From assembly GCA_965153455.1 (NCBI GenBank), contig OZ234493.1, forward strand, positions 14,746,213 to 14,810,212: DNA of 64,000 nucleotides, read 5' to 3'. Both the position numbers and the translations under genes were made by a program. Under the pieces are notes generated by a model, which was not told where the DNA came from, did not search any database, and saw nothing but the letters and a program-made list of their open reading frames with translations. This document shows, in pieces, positions 35,211-48,300 of the stretch. This DNA is from Sphagnum compactum. Its lineage: Eukaryota; Bryophyta; Sphagnopsida; Sphagnales. Within the stretch, counting starts at the first letter, position 1, and every line of letters begins with the position of its first letter.

Positions 35211-37086
35211 CACCTTTTGCTACTATCACAAAATTGAAAAATAAAAATAAAATAAATTGTTGATGGTGTGGAGATGGAAAATAGACAATTGACACATAAT
35301 CTCCTTTTTTCTTCTATATCCAGATATTTAATCTAATTTTTTATAGTATTTTAAAATTTCATATATTTTCCAACACGTTTTGGTCCATATGAACAACCTT
35401 CAAAATGGGAAACTATGAAAATCCCCCCCCCCCCCAAAACCTTGTACCTATGTTGAAACTTATCCTATAAGATATTCTATTAGTTAGTCGTACCAAATGG
35501 GAATTTTCTTCTTCTATTTTATATATTCTTTTCGGGTTCAATTGTGACACAAACTTGAAGACCACAACAAGTTGGAGCCAAAGATTGGTGATATTGTCGG
35601 AGTTCTCCGGCACTTATGCAAGCTGATATTGTTTATTCACCACCGGCCTTTGGGAGATGGCTCTTGCAATAAAGGGTTAGTATGCACTTGGTGAGAATGC
35701 ATTAGGTTTTTGGGCACTTTCACCCACACAAGTGAGTAAATCTTTTGGGGTCATGCTGTCAAATGGTCGGAACTCACTCCCAACTCTTTCATTTGTTCTT
35801 TGCTTGAATGGTGGAATTTCTTGGCTCTCACGCCACAAAGAAGCAAGGGCAGATATTTAAAATAAAATAATCTCAAATCATCAATGGTGGGCCTATATGG
35901 GGTATGGGTGGGCACAACTAATAACTACCTATATTACAAAATCCTTGTCAAGGTGAGTTTTTCATGTGTTTTCTTTGTTTTTTCTCCCAAAGTATATAGA
36001 CATGCATAACCCAAGTTCACCTCCCCTCCCTTCCTTTTACTAAGAATTAGAAAAAGAGGAAAAAAGTGGGGCATGGGCGGAATGGGAGGAAGGTTTGGAG
36101 TACCAACATAAATGAATTTTCTATTTGAATTCTTTGTGGAGATGTAAAAGAAGGATTTCATAATAATAATAATAATAATAATAATACTAAAAGAGTGTGC
36201 TCAAGCTTAGTTTGGTGTCTTTCCAACATTTGGACTAATAATACATTTTTGCATTTTGAGGAAAGGAGGATTCAAAGTTGTTCAATAGGGCTGATTTTGG
36301 TGTATTGTTTACACATTACAATTCGAAGTTTTTTAGTCAAAAATTGGTGTGAGAGCGGTCCTACAAAAAAAAATCGGCACAAACTTAGGGGAAAAACAAT
36401 TCCACTAAGAAGATGGACATCATGCCACCATGGTGACTGAATTTGAGATGGTGAGCATTGTCCATGTGCAACCCTAAGCATCGAGATCTTTATCGTCAAA
36501 AGAGTCGTTGCTTGCATTCTATGGGGCAAAAAGAAAAGATTTCATTCCAAACCTATATGCATTTTAGGACATGACTCATTTATTAATTTTGGGGGCATAC
36601 TAGGCTTCGTAGACTTGTCACAAGTTGTTTCTTGTACTCGAGGCATGAATACGAAGTCAGGGAAAAATAATTTGATCACTTCTCCTTTTTAAAGTCATTT
36701 AAAACAATTTCCAACAACTTCTTCAACTTGAATGTAGTCTACAACAACAACGTGCAAGCAACTACAATGTCAAGATGATGATGATGATGGGCTTGTGGGT
36801 TCCAAGTTCTTGCTTTGAATCTTGTGTGCTAGCTAGCTTCTTGCATTGATTTTGGTTGAAGTTCTTGCCAGGCCAAGGTTTTTCAATTGTGACATCATTG
36901 TCAATCCAATGAGTTTTTTAGGTCCCCAAAAATATATATATATTCTTAAGTTAATGCACAATTTCTTGAACAACTTCATGACCACCCAAGGTGTTGAAAC
37001 TTTGTGTGGTTTTCACTAAATAAGAACATTCTAGATGTGAAATGGGCCCTTTTGTGTGAGTCAAATACATAAGATTGTACTAGAGT
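35211..37086. other. Intergenic DNA with simple repeats
   Basis: C13 at 35423-35435 and (AAT)n at 36160-36187. Opposing frames at 36195-36529 have no domain I recognise. Confidence 0.5.
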
Positions 37087-37374
37087 CAATGATTTTTTTG
37101 AGTGAATTTTTGTCAAAATTTCAAATGAAAAATATGATGTCAACCTATGCTTTTTTTATGAAATTAATGGCCCAAATTTCAAGTTTTCCTAATGACCAGA
37201 TTTTTACTATAGGTTTTAGTAGATAGTGTAGAATATAGAAGGATCCTCATTTTTCTTTTGTAAAAACATTTTATCTTGGGACTTATAGCCCAGATTTGGT
37301 TAAATTTTCTTCTCAATGACCACCAATTTGGTTAGATCACAAAATTGAATTTTATTTAAATTTTAAAAACACTG
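37087..37374 (-). mobile_element. hAT-like MITE (subfamily A), reverse
   Basis: Starts CAATGATTTTTTTGAGTGAA and ends 'gatcacaaaattgaatttta'...ACACTG, with 'cttatagcccagatttggtt' and 'agtagatagtgtagaatata' inside. The octamers around it do not match well, so the left end is approximate. Confidence 0.5.
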
Positions 37375-37679
37375 ATGTTGAATTAGTTTCACTTTGGAAA
37401 AAAAAATTGGGAATTTTGGGGAAATTTTTTTTTGTAGTGTAAATTTAACTAAAATTTTTAGTTTTGGAAAAAATTGCCAAATTTTGATATCACACAATTG
37501 TAGGAAAATAACAACCCTTGGATGAGGACTATCGAATCTAGGGATAATGGGGGCCCCAAGGTGCTTTATTAAGTCAGGAGAAAATGGAGGTTTAAATTGT
37601 TCCAAATGTGCCCATTCCCTTAATGTTTGAGCGCATAAGAAGAAGTAACTAACTTGGTGTGCACTTGGAATAATTGAAG

Positions 37680-37949
37680 CAGCATTTTATTTTTGGGCAA
37701 ATTTTTGGACTTGGGGCAACTAGAAAAAAGGCAATATGCAAATCCGACAAAGGATATTTATTTCACCATATTTTTCAGGAAAAATAAAATTGAAATTACC
37801 ATATTTAGACAATATTAAGTTCCAAGCATGTCGCCAAAACACAATTAGAATTTTCCAATATCCCCTCGGACCTGTAGCCAAATTTGGCTAAGTCCTCTTG
37901 TGGATGATAGCCAACCTCCTCTCTCACAAAATTGAAAAGCCAAGCCCTG
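37680..37949 (-). mobile_element. hAT-like MITE (subfamily A), reverse, with target duplication
   Basis: Starts CAGCATTTTATTTTTGGGC and ends TCACAAAATTGAAAAGCCAAG then CCCTG. 'gtagccaaatttggctaag' at about 37872-37890 is the central palindrome. Flanking octamers aattgaag and aagagaag agree at six of eight positions. Confidence 0.65.
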
Positions 37950-38793
37950 AAGAGAAGTACACAATTAAATCCCACTACAAACATCCCTATATACATGTGG
38001 GTATGTACGTTTGTATGTGTGATATATCTCACATATTTATGTGAGACATATATGTAACCAATTATTTGGGATTTGGTCTAAATTGAATGGTCATGAGTTT
38101 AACGGATAAAGTTAAATTATTTATATGTATATCTACAATTCGAATTAGGGCTTTTTTCTGAATCTTGTGATATCAATTTTTTTTGTGAAATTTTCCAATT
38201 AAATAGCAAAATTAGTCAAATTTAGACTAGAAAAATACAGTTTTCCAAACTTTCCCAATTCTTTGTGAAGATAATCACAAAATTTGAAGTTTAGAAGGGT
38301 AAAAAACTACCTAAGGATTAATGGAAAATAAGTAAAAGAAAAAGAAATTTGGAAGTTCGAGTGACCTCAAATAATAATGGCTTATATATATATCACCACA
38401 AAATATACTTTAGAAAAAAATCTTATTTATATTGATAAATATGATTAATTTATTTCTATTTTTATTAGTTATCAAGGGTCAAAGAGAGAATGATAAATTG
38501 GCTATGGTGTTCTGAAGTGATGGCATTTTTTCAATTTTGTGATATTTAAAAAATTGGCGAAATATTTCCAAAATTTTAGACAACTAGTCGACTTTACATA
38601 ATAAAAAAACAGATGTAAATTTTTTTTCAAATTTCTCAATTCTTTTGTTGAGAAAACAACAACACAAGAAATTTAATTGCGAAAAGAAAAAATTCCCAAT
38701 TTTTTTGTCGAAAAAACAACGACAAAATTTGTCGGAAAACCAAAAACACTGGGGGGAGGGGGACCGTGGGGTGACTTTCAGGTGAGTTCAAAC

Positions 38794-39108
38794 CAGTGTT
38801 TTTGTTAGGAATTTCTGTTTGCACGAAAGTGGCGATGATCATTGGCAGAGGCAGAAAAGGTGTCGATAATCCCTAGGATCGTGTGGTCAAATCTGGCTAT
38901 AGACCAGAAATCTTTAATCATTCTTGGATATATTTGGCTACACAATAAAATACCACATATATAAGATATAAGTCCGGCGATTTTTATTTTTTTGGGATAA
39001 AACATTTTGTCCTCACTTCTGGCGACTGAAAACCTCCAAACCAGTTTTTTCGGATTTTTTTTTTTCACTTTTTGGCGATTTATGGCCAGTAAAAGAAAAA
39101 AAGCGCTG
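38794..39108 (-). mobile_element. hAT-like MITE (subfamily B) with 8-bp target duplication
   Basis: Begins CAGTGTTTTTGTTAGGAATT and ends in CGCTG. Flanking octamers gttcaaac and gttcaaag agree at seven of eight positions. The inside reads 'aaagtggcgatgatcattgg', 'gtcaaatctggctatagacc', 'agaaatctttaatcattctt' and 'actgaaaacctcc'. CAGTG-type ends plus 8-bp duplications are diagnostic of the hAT superfamily. It is 315 bp and has no transposase. It stands just outside the GC-rich block before the GARP gene. Confidence 0.75.
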
Positions 39109-39230
39109 GTTCAAAGGGTAAATAGAGGTAGGTATTGAAGGAAGCGTGATTATTAAAACTGAGAATAAATGCAATTTGGAAGAAACTGGCCAGGGAAGGT
39201 GGTAAAAGTAATTTTCTTGAGCACTAAAAA

Positions 39231-39301
39231 CAAAAACTGCCCCCCTCCCCCTCCGCCCCCACCACGCAGTTGCGCTTTGTGGGGGGGGGGGGAGGAGGGG
39301 C
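39231..39301. other. C-tract and G-tract pair at a composition boundary
   Basis: Runs of C (39239-39260) and of G (39281-39300) face each other across about 20 bases and could pair as a hairpin; the G tract could form a quadruplex. GC content and CG frequency rise clearly to the right of this point. Confidence 0.6.
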
Positions 39302-41568
39302 TTTTTTTGGCTATGGCGTTTTTGTGTGTTATGTTTTTTCTCAGCTCTTGCTTTCGCCCGTGCTTTCGTCGCTTCTCTTTGCGTGTTGCTGCGTTTTCCT
39401 CGCTCGCTCGTCCTCTCGCTGCTTTGTTTGTTTGATTTTCTTTGTGTTACACTACTACTGCGTTTTCATCGCTGAAAAAAAGTACTCGTGTCTTGCGCTT
39501 GTTTCCGTCGCTGCCGGACTTGGTTTTGGTGCGCTCTTTTGTTACGTTGTGCAGAGCCTCAGAGCTCGAAAGGCTGTACTTTCGCTGCAGATGAAACGTA
39601 GACGACTTTCGTGAAGAAATGCTCTAGTGCACAGTGTTGTGTCGGGCACCGAGTCCTTCATGCCGGAGGGAAGGAGGGAGCGAGGGAGTCAGCCAGGAAG
39701 AGGAGAACTAGCGTGTTGATGAACTCGTGATTGAGGACTTCCGGCGAGAATAAACCTGTTTAGCCGGTGCAATGGTTGGTACATCATGAGCTTCTCCTGG
39801 TGGTCCTCTTAGATCGGAACGACAACAGTGCGTCGATAAGCAGGGATGATATTCTTGACTTGTTCATCAAGCAAGCAAGCAAGCAGCCGCTAGCTTTCGG
39901 TCCGAGACTTGGTTGATCCATCTCTGAGCAGCCTGGTAGAAATGACGTTGCCTCATGAATGTATCCGGAACGTCCTGGCGCCGTTGTGCAAACACCAAGT
40001 TAGCGACCTTGCCGGCAGTAGCAGCAGCTTTGAACAGTAGTTAGATTTCGTTCCCCAGAGTAGTAGCTGCTGCAGTCTCTGACTAGTCTGTTTCTCTGTC
40101 TGTCTGTGCGTCCTCGAGCTCTCTTCGCGAGTCCATAGAGCCGGGGGACTCGAAGACGTTTCAGGGAATTTGGTTTTTGTTGCAACGCAGTTGTAGCTCT
40201 GACCAGATGCAGCAGTGATATCTCTGACCTCTCTCTCTCGATCTCTCTCTTCGCGCATTCAAGTAATATCATTACTCTTACTTGCCTCACAACCTCGGGA
40301 AATATCATGCTGTGCGTCGCCCCAACTGAGTTTTGTCCTTGACTAAAGGCGGGGTTTGCTTGCTCCGGAAGCAGGTGTTCAAATCCGTCACGGATTGCTT
40401 GTCGTTCACGCTTCTGGCCCACAACGGAAGAAGAAGCACATGAAGGGAAAGCACAAGGCTTCATGAATGCACGCACAAGGGATTCAGCATGCATGACAAC
40501 TTCCTTTCTTTCTACTAATTCGTGTACAAATATGTTTTGATCCCATGCATGTTGGAACAACAAGCATTTCCTACTGTTCGGCCTCTGAGGCGTGCACAAG
40601 GTTTTGTTTCTTCCGCCTCACATCACCTGAGAAACACACGTCAAAAGCTGCATACTTGAAACTCCTGGAAACGGAATGCTCATCTTGTCTCAGACTGCTG
40701 CAACTGCTCTCGATCAAGACCCAATAAGGATGATGCCTGCAAGCTGCTCGATGTATACGGATTCTTCTGGAGACGCTAGCTAGCTCTCGACATGAGACAG
40801 CAGAGACTTCCGATCAGAAGATGATGCTGCTGCTAGGCTTGAAGCGCGAACTTCAGTGACATGAGTTGATGAGGAGGAGATCGTGTTCGATATTGCAGTT
40901 TCAGGAACAAGATTGCTGAAGATTGAAGCTTTTGTTCGACAGGCAGGTTGATCCAGACTTGAAACAACTTACATGTAGACACCACGCTTTCTGCACAAGC
41001 TAGCATCCGTCTCGCTTCAACCCATTGCTGTTTCATGGGCTCGAACATCCATTTGCCGCAGCGTTAAGTACACTCTTCGTCTCTGGGACCCGGAGAGATC
41101 CCGAACTGTGGAGCATTAGACTTGACTTTCTGAACGGAGCAGGCTCGATCTAAATTTAGAACAACAAGTTTCATGATCGAGGCAGCCCTAGCACCAGCAC
41201 TAGTTTATCTGTTGCTGCACTTCTTCATGTGAATGTCTGTTGAGGAGCCACTGCCTGCACGTGGGTTCTTGACAAAGCTCGACCTTCCTTTGTGTCCACC
41301 TGCAGGTTAGTTTCCAAAGCTGGTCCTGAGTGACTCCTGACGCGCTTGATCCGGCAATTCTCAAGGGGCTGCAAGGAGCGGGACCGCGAGCGTGAGAAAC
41401 ACTGACGATGGCGGTGCCAGGCAGCTTGGGGTCGATGAACTCGCTTCATACAAACATTCTTGGATCACGGCGGCCAGACAAGTCTCCGGCTCAAAGCTGG
41501 TGATACGATCGGTGGCTAAAGCTCTTACTTCTGCTCTAGAAGTCTGCTGCTTTGCTGGCTGCGCGAGA
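39302..41568 (+). promoter_or_regulatory. GC-rich promoter/leader block of the GARP gene
   Basis: About 2.3 kb, richer in GC and CG than anything to its left, with pyrimidine runs such as the CTCTCT stretch near 40230-40256, typical of plant 5' leaders. Several plus-strand ATGs precede the proposed start codon out of frame with it. I see no domain in any frame; the 199-residue minus-strand frame (40000-40599) looks like a chance frame. I infer promoter plus a long, possibly spliced, 5' untranslated leader. A transcription start cannot be placed from sequence alone. Confidence 0.5.
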
Positions 41569-44500
41569 ATGCAGCCAAGCGAAGAGCACAGACTTAATGG
41601 TAGCGACGACGAAAAGCTGGTGTCGGGCCAGTACGGAAACCAGCTGCGAAAGAGGCCGCGTGCAGCAGCTTCGTTGAGCGACGAAGATTATGATGAGTAT
41701 GGAGTTGAACAATCATCAGAGAGCCACAACACAGCCACAGCAGGTGGAAGAAGCAGCTCCCCAGCTGCCACCACAGCGAATCGCGGCTCCTATACTACTA
41801 GTGCGGCAGGAGGAGGAGCAGGAGGAGAAGGAGCTAGCTGCAGACCTACTGCAGGCGGAGGAACAGTGCGGCAGTACTTGCGCTCAAAAATGCCTCGCTT
41901 ACGCTGGACAGCTGACCTTCACCATTGCTTTGTTCATGCCGTGGAGCGTCTTGGTGGCCAAGAAAGTGAGCTCGCACATAGTCTACAGTCTTAGCTGCAG
42001 CAGCATCTCTCACGAGTTCTAGATCTCCTGCACCGTCTTGAGAATGTGTTGTGCAGTCTCGGTCGATCCTTCATGATATTCCTGATCGTTCTCGGTCCTA
42101 AGTTGTCTGGGTCGATCTGTCTTTCACGTTTCACACTCAAGGATATTATCTATCGATCTTTTCGTGTTTCCTGGTGAATCTTGAATCCTAGCTAGCTAGC
42201 TGCTTGGTGGAATCCAGCAGTTGCCCGCAGCTAGCTCCCTACGGTGCCATAGTTTGTCGAGAGAGAAAAGTCCTTACCGCGACCCAAGTCCATCAACTAG
42301 AGCTCTGAATTGGGTCGAATGGTTCTGCCTCTATATTCCTGATCCTGAATCATGATCCAATGGTTGCACTAAAGAAATGTTCTGTACGCACAAGAAGTAG
42401 TTCAGAAACTATTGAGATCTCATATTCATGCCCTGCAGCAGATCAGGACAGTGCAATTGACCTCTTGCACGTTCGTTTGGCTGCCACTGCAGGAGCAACA
42501 CCCAAGTTGGTGCTACAGCTCATGGAAGTCAAGGGTCTCACCATCGCTCATGTCAAGAGTCATCTCCAGGTGAATCTCATCATGTTGTACATGGACCTCT
42601 GCACTGCACTGCACTGCACTGCACTGCTCATCATGCATTCCTGCAGGTGCAACAGATCATCGCTCACCCATGATCTGCAGATGCATCATGTACATATGGT
42701 TTCTTTCTGCACATTCAATGCTTGTTGGGTCTTCTTCAACAGAACCATATTGCAGATCAATTCCCAATGCTGAAATACAGGAAAGAATCAAAGAATGTAC
42801 ATACGTCCAGTTTCAGAGGCCAGCTGATGTGAAGTTGGCATGGCCTTCTTGTGACGTTTCTCGCAGATGTACAGGAGTATGAAGAACGACGAAAACGTCG
42901 CACAAAGTACTGGTATGCCCAGCTTCATCTGGAATATTACGCTAGAGTTCCACAAGTTTGTCTGAGAGAAGCTTGTACAGTTATATCCCAAATTAGGCGA
43001 TCTCGAAGCAGATTTGCCATGTCCAGAGATTGTTTTGAAATGCAGTTCCAGCTGAAGCTCTTGCCTGCAGGCTCATGAAAGAAGTTGGACGGACCATGAC
43101 ACTTGAATTCACTGATGTGTGGACCTTTCACTACAAGAGAAAATGGTTTTTCTGAGTTGCTTGACAAAACTTGTCGTAATTGTACAGGAGGTCGATTGCC
43201 TGCTGCAACGCATGATGATGATCTTGAAGGTCGATTCGAGTTCCAAGACACTTCTTTGGACGGAACCCATGCTCATGTGCAAGTTCTGAATCAGACTGCG
43301 AGAGTACGGTTCCCAGTTGGGGATCATGCAGCTTCGGCAAACAGCTGCCTTCCTGCTGCAGGAGTCTTTCAATCTGAGACAGATCATTTTGGTGGCAGCG
43401 CGCAGTACCGTTTTTTGCACAACTTTCTGCAGCGCCATCATCCTCCTGCGGCTGCTGCTGGGTTAGTGCAGAAATCTGGTTTCCACGAGCTCGACCAGCA
43501 GTTGTCAATGTCCAGCTTGAGGTAATGATGATCAATGTTCTCACATGATGCAATTGAAAAACAAAAAAGGTTGAAGTTACAATGCAAAATGAGAATCAGA
43601 TAATCTGAGCTGCTGCTGCAATCCACTTGCTGAGAGAGGATCTTCCGCGGCTCAAGAACAACTTGTACTGCTGTCTCTCTCATGTGCAGGCACGATGGAC
43701 ATGGAGAATCATGGGTACCCCGATCACCAGCCGCAGTGGCGACGACAGGGATCCAAAAGGCCACAGGTACCGGATTTCGAAACTGGTCAACTCATCACAG
43801 CGGCGAAGAAAAACGCGATACAACAATGCAGCAGCTGGAGTGGGCTAGATCAGTTGGGGATCATCAAGCTACAGTAACTAATAAGGCGGGTGATGCAGTA
43901 ACTGCAGGAATCACGTTGCCTGCAGGTCACTCTATAGATCATCTCCGAACAAAACTAGATGAGTGGTCTAGAAGAGGTTCATCGCCTGCAGCACAGCTAC
44001 TGCCGGCGGAGTCATGGGATCAGACACGACAACCGCGGCTGCACCAGCAGCAGCTGGTCATGACCGAATCAGGTAGCTGGGCAATATTTCCACACGCAAC
44101 CCCAACTGCAGAAACCCATGAAACCTATTCAATTGTTGCATGGAGTAGGAGGATAGAGACTGAACATCGTCCTGTAGCAATAACTCGGACATGCATCAGG
44201 GATGATTCTCAAGATCTTGTGCTGGTGTGCAAGATATATACTGGAGCAGTTATTGCTTTCTGATTGTCATGATCGTTTGACGGATGATTCTGCATGTGGT
44301 CGGTGCAGGAGGACGTATGCATTCTCTGCTGCTGCCACAACACGAGAGCATCATGCTGCAGCAGCTTCCGGCTCTTGGCCACCCACCAGAGGGATCAGAC
44401 TCGTTGAAGAAGCTGCAGCTGATGCATGAGAGCGAGTGGGAGAGATGGGGATCGGAGCATGAAGTGGTAGGAATGGATCAAGAATGGGGGCCCAAGATTA

Positions 44501-45394
44501 CGTCGCTCGCTCATCACTGTGGTGGCGCTCCAGCTCATGCAACGGCGAGTACAGCATCATCGATGGCGTCTCCTCTGACTCATTTCAGACAGCTGCTAGA
44601 TAACAGTTGCTGCGGATCTTCCAACGTGCAGGAAGAAGAAGAACCGCGAGGCTGGGGTCGTGGTGAACCTGCAGCAGCAGGAGGAGGAGCTGAAGCTGAA
44701 GGTGTTATCATTAGTGGCTCGCACATGTCGGAGGTCCAACGAAAGCTTGCTCTTGCTCACTCTCAGGTGGGTGGGTAGAAATCACAACAGCTCCTTCAAG
44801 ACTCTACAGCTGCATCCATTTCCTTTGTTCCTCTAGACAATTTGTTGAAGCATCTGATTCTTTGCAAGCTCCTGAATCTTACGCCCAACCTTGTCGGGTC
44901 CCTGGCTTGCAACTGATTGACTGCAGAAAGTCAGCATGGAAAAGCAAACTTCAGGAGAATATCATGGAGAGAATCCACTGCCAATTCGACCTTGCGCATT
45001 GCTTCTGCAACCGACCTCCAAGATATCATCGACGTTGGAGCCTGGAGGAAGATTTTTGAAACAAGCTGGAGCTCGTAGACAGTCTTGTACAGATGATGAT
45101 GATGAGCAGCGAGGAGGAGACATGAACCTGCAGCTGCAACTGGACAGTACTACTACCTGCTGCAGTCTCTCTCTTTCTCCATACAGCAGCTCCCGTACCA
45201 AGAGCTACTCACCGCCATATTCTTGGATGACCAGATCCTCCCTCAGCTTTATACCGCCGGGAATGAACGACGACATTTCAGATGGGCTGTCGTTGCAGCA
45301 GCAGCAGCAGCAGCAACAGAGCGAGAGTACTATTCTAGACATCCCTCCAAAGGGGATCACACTAGACCTCACTATGTCCATCGGTGGACCATGA
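41569..45394 (+). CDS. GARP/G2-like (KANADI-related) transcription factor
   Basis: A nuclear DNA-binding protein of the plant GARP family. Proposed exons: 41569-41965, 42493-42569, 42867-42912, 43188-43521, 43690-43925, 44309-44766, 44927-45394, giving about 671 residues with all phases consistent and GT-AG borders. Exons 1-3 encode the GARP helix-turn-helix at about residues 107-166: MPRLRWTADLHHCFV..., then ATPKLVLQLM and HVKSHLQMYRSMKNDEN. This matches the G2-like group of Arabidopsis At2g38300 and At2g40260 more closely than true KANADI (RMRWT...). The start is the first in-frame ATG. The N-terminus is acidic and then Ser/Gly-rich; the C-terminal part has a Gln run. NLQLQL (residues 583-588) and LDLTMSIG at the very end look like EAR repression motifs, so a repressor is likely. 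The 3' end of exon 5 is uncertain (43766 also fits phase). Exons 4-7 are supported by splice phase and composition, not by homology. Confidence 0.85.
42601..42626 (+). repeat. (GCACT)n tandem repeat in GARP intron 2
   Basis: About five ACTGC units in a row within the intron between the two helix-coding exons. No effect on splicing can be inferred. Confidence 0.85.
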
Positions 45395-48300
45395 GATCTC
45401 TCATCCAGGAAACCCTTCTAACCCAGCTCCATGCAGTTCTCGAGCATCTCAGGGTTACACACCCAACAACTCCTTCCTGCAGTACCAAGAGTAGAAGGAA
45501 TTACTTTCTCTCAAGCGCGCTTGAACATCATGAAATCCTCAAGACAAAAAGGACCGACCCAAGTTCATGGATCATGCATGATCTGTGGCAGCATAATTTC
45601 ATGACACTAGTTCTGAAACAACTTTTTTTTATTTTTGGTAGATTGACACTGTACATCATGTTAGGTTGAAGAATTTCTGCACAGCCTGAGCCAACAACAT
45701 TTGTACAGATAGCAGCAAACTGTAGATCAACTGCAAGCATGGAGTTCCTCCTCCCAGATCATGCTAAATTATTCGGAGCTCTTGTAGGAAGAAACATGCT
45801 TACAGCTGTAGTCCTTCAAGGACAGATCATACTGAGCCTAGGGTTCTGAAACTGTAAAGATTCAACAAGGAAGTACATGTGCTCTAGAGATCATTTGACA
45901 AGTTACGAAAGGAACAACTCCAATTGATAGTCTGTTGGGAGCTGATCTGCAACACATGTATGGCTAGCAGCTTCAGATCATGACTGCACACTCCAACCGT
46001 CTTCTTACTCCATGGAAGTGAGATCATTTAGCCTATCAATGCCCAACTCAGTTAGTCATTGAACACTCAAGTGTCTTGGACATTCCATTGTGACCTAGAG
46101 GAAGGTTTCTGTAGAAATTATCATGTGAGTCCTCTTTCTTTCCTGTGTCTCTCAGGGGAACTTGGAAGCAGATGACCATGGTTCTCAGAATCATGCACAG
46201 CAGACATTGGAAAGACATTGTTCAACACAATTTTATTTTTACACTCTTTTGTATGAAATTAATCTGATCATGAATTCCCCAGGTTCCATCTTTTCTGAAG
46301 CTCACTGTAATCTGTGCACAAGCTTACATTCCTTCTTTCTGTAAATTCTCCGTGTATTCATTCCTAGACAGTAGTTCTCTGGAAGATAAGAAGATGTTAG
46401 AGTATTGTGAAATCTTGTCAGTCTTCTGGAACATTTATCATGCAGATTCATCTGCAACTTTTTTTGTTCTGGGTGTTTTGTGGCAGCCAGCTGGCCAGTC
46501 CTGTTTTCAAATTTAGTTGCAGTATTTACTTTTGTTTTGTGTCTCTGGGTTTGATCTCAATTACCCATTTCTCAATTTGCAACAGAAATTTATAGTCAAG
46601 TCTAACTGTAAGAGGTGGTCAATTCATCAGTTATAGGCACTAACATTTTGCACAGTTTAAGCTTTAAGCACGAGTTTGAAGACCTAGAAGAATGCATCCA
46701 TGGAAAGTGTAAAATTGCTTGTATGAATCTATCCAAGAGCTTGTCAACAGGAAAAGTGTGCTAGGAATCATGATGCAACCATGTCATCATCATCATCATG
46801 CATGAGGCACCAGGCTCTAATTTCTGCTGCTGCTCAGCTTTTAATCAGTCCTTAATTCAACGGAAGCTTTTGAAAGGAATAAACCCAGTGTGTGGACATG
46901 GAGATCTTGTATCTAGAGCTGATACTGCTAGACTTGTGTTGCTGTTTCTGCTGCTGCTGCTGCTGCAGCCTTGAAAGTAAAGATACAAGAGTTGGGTAAT
47001 TTCCAAAACGTAGGTGAAAGCAATTTCCCTTACATATGTATCTTTAGTCCAACAATTCAATGAACAAAAGACTTTCATGCTTGCTTACTTTTAGGTCTTA
47101 TATTTTCATGACGAATTCCAAGCAGCTTATCTAAGGAATTAGTTGCACTCTATACTTTTTTGGCATATCATTTAGAAAAAATTGGCAATCATGTCTTTCC
47201 AGGAATGAGCTTCGGAAGTGATTTCATAGTAATTTTTTACACTTAGAGAAACTTAAGGATTTACAAACATTTTGAACTTGGCTTTGAGTCTTTTTTTCTT
47301 TTAAGTTCCAAATAATTACTAGGAGAAAAAGTACTCAGTTAAATCACAAAATATATTTTTTAATGCACATGATGACTCATGAGAAGTGGTTTGAGTTGAC
47401 CAAAAGTATGGGTCTCTTAGTTTAGTACCCTAAAATATTGGTGCTTTTGTACCCTTTTCATCAAGTTTTGCAACTGAATTCGGCACCTCTAGTGTAAGTA
47501 CATTAGACAATTTGTGTTTGTTGTAGTACTTAGCACACAACAAAACAAACTATGAGACATTGATTACAGATCAGCTTGTGTAAGTAGTCAGTACTCTCTG
47601 GGTGAAATTTAGGAAATCAGAGGGCTAAGGACTGCACAATTTGAGCATCTTGCTCCATAAATCCTCTGTAATCCAAAGATGAATGATTTTCTTCAGGTCA
47701 CGCACATTGCCTTCAAAGAAACAGTTGATGGTGGGTAGTAAAAGTGGGTGTAGACGGTGAGTGTGAAAAACCCAAATCGAGAATTCCAAGAGCTGTATTG
47801 GTGAGGGTAATTCCCTTGTGACATCATTTAGAAAAATTGTGAGGGAAATCAAAGTCGATGTTCACATGTATATGTATTGTTGTTGATTATTGAACAACTT
47901 GTGTTTTTAATAAGGCAATTCTAGACCTTTTTCAGTTGGTACAAATTGGGTATCAAAATTGGACATTGTCTCCAGGGAAATAACTTGCATACTATTTTAG
48001 ATGCGATAAACACCAGTAGAGCCTCATACATATATATAGAGTGTGGGTGTATCAGGCTCTTAAGGTCACCAGACCTGGCAAATTTTGTGCCCGGAATTTG
48101 GCATCCCAACCATGAGTGATAACCCATCATGATAATATTGCATTGTTGCCAAAGAGCTGATCATTCTATCATGATTATTTTGTTCAGGTCTTACAATTGC
48201 CCAGCAGAATCTGCGTGATTCCCGAATTGAATGACTTCCTTGATTTATGATGTGTGAAGTATTGCCATAATTTATGATTAGTATTTTATTTTTGCCAATT

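Noticed and set aside
40000-40599. 199-residue minus-strand open frame in the GARP leader
   Set aside because: No domain or splice logic. It overlaps another frame and lies in GC-rich leader DNA where stops are rare by composition.
42360-42773. 137-residue frame read straight through GARP exon 2 as a separate gene
   Set aside because: Only residues coded by 42493-42569 are conserved; both sides have good splice sites and intron-like sequence.
43109-43764. Antisense frames of 108-140 residues across GARP exons
   Set aside because: Mirror frames of the coding exons, with no independent support.
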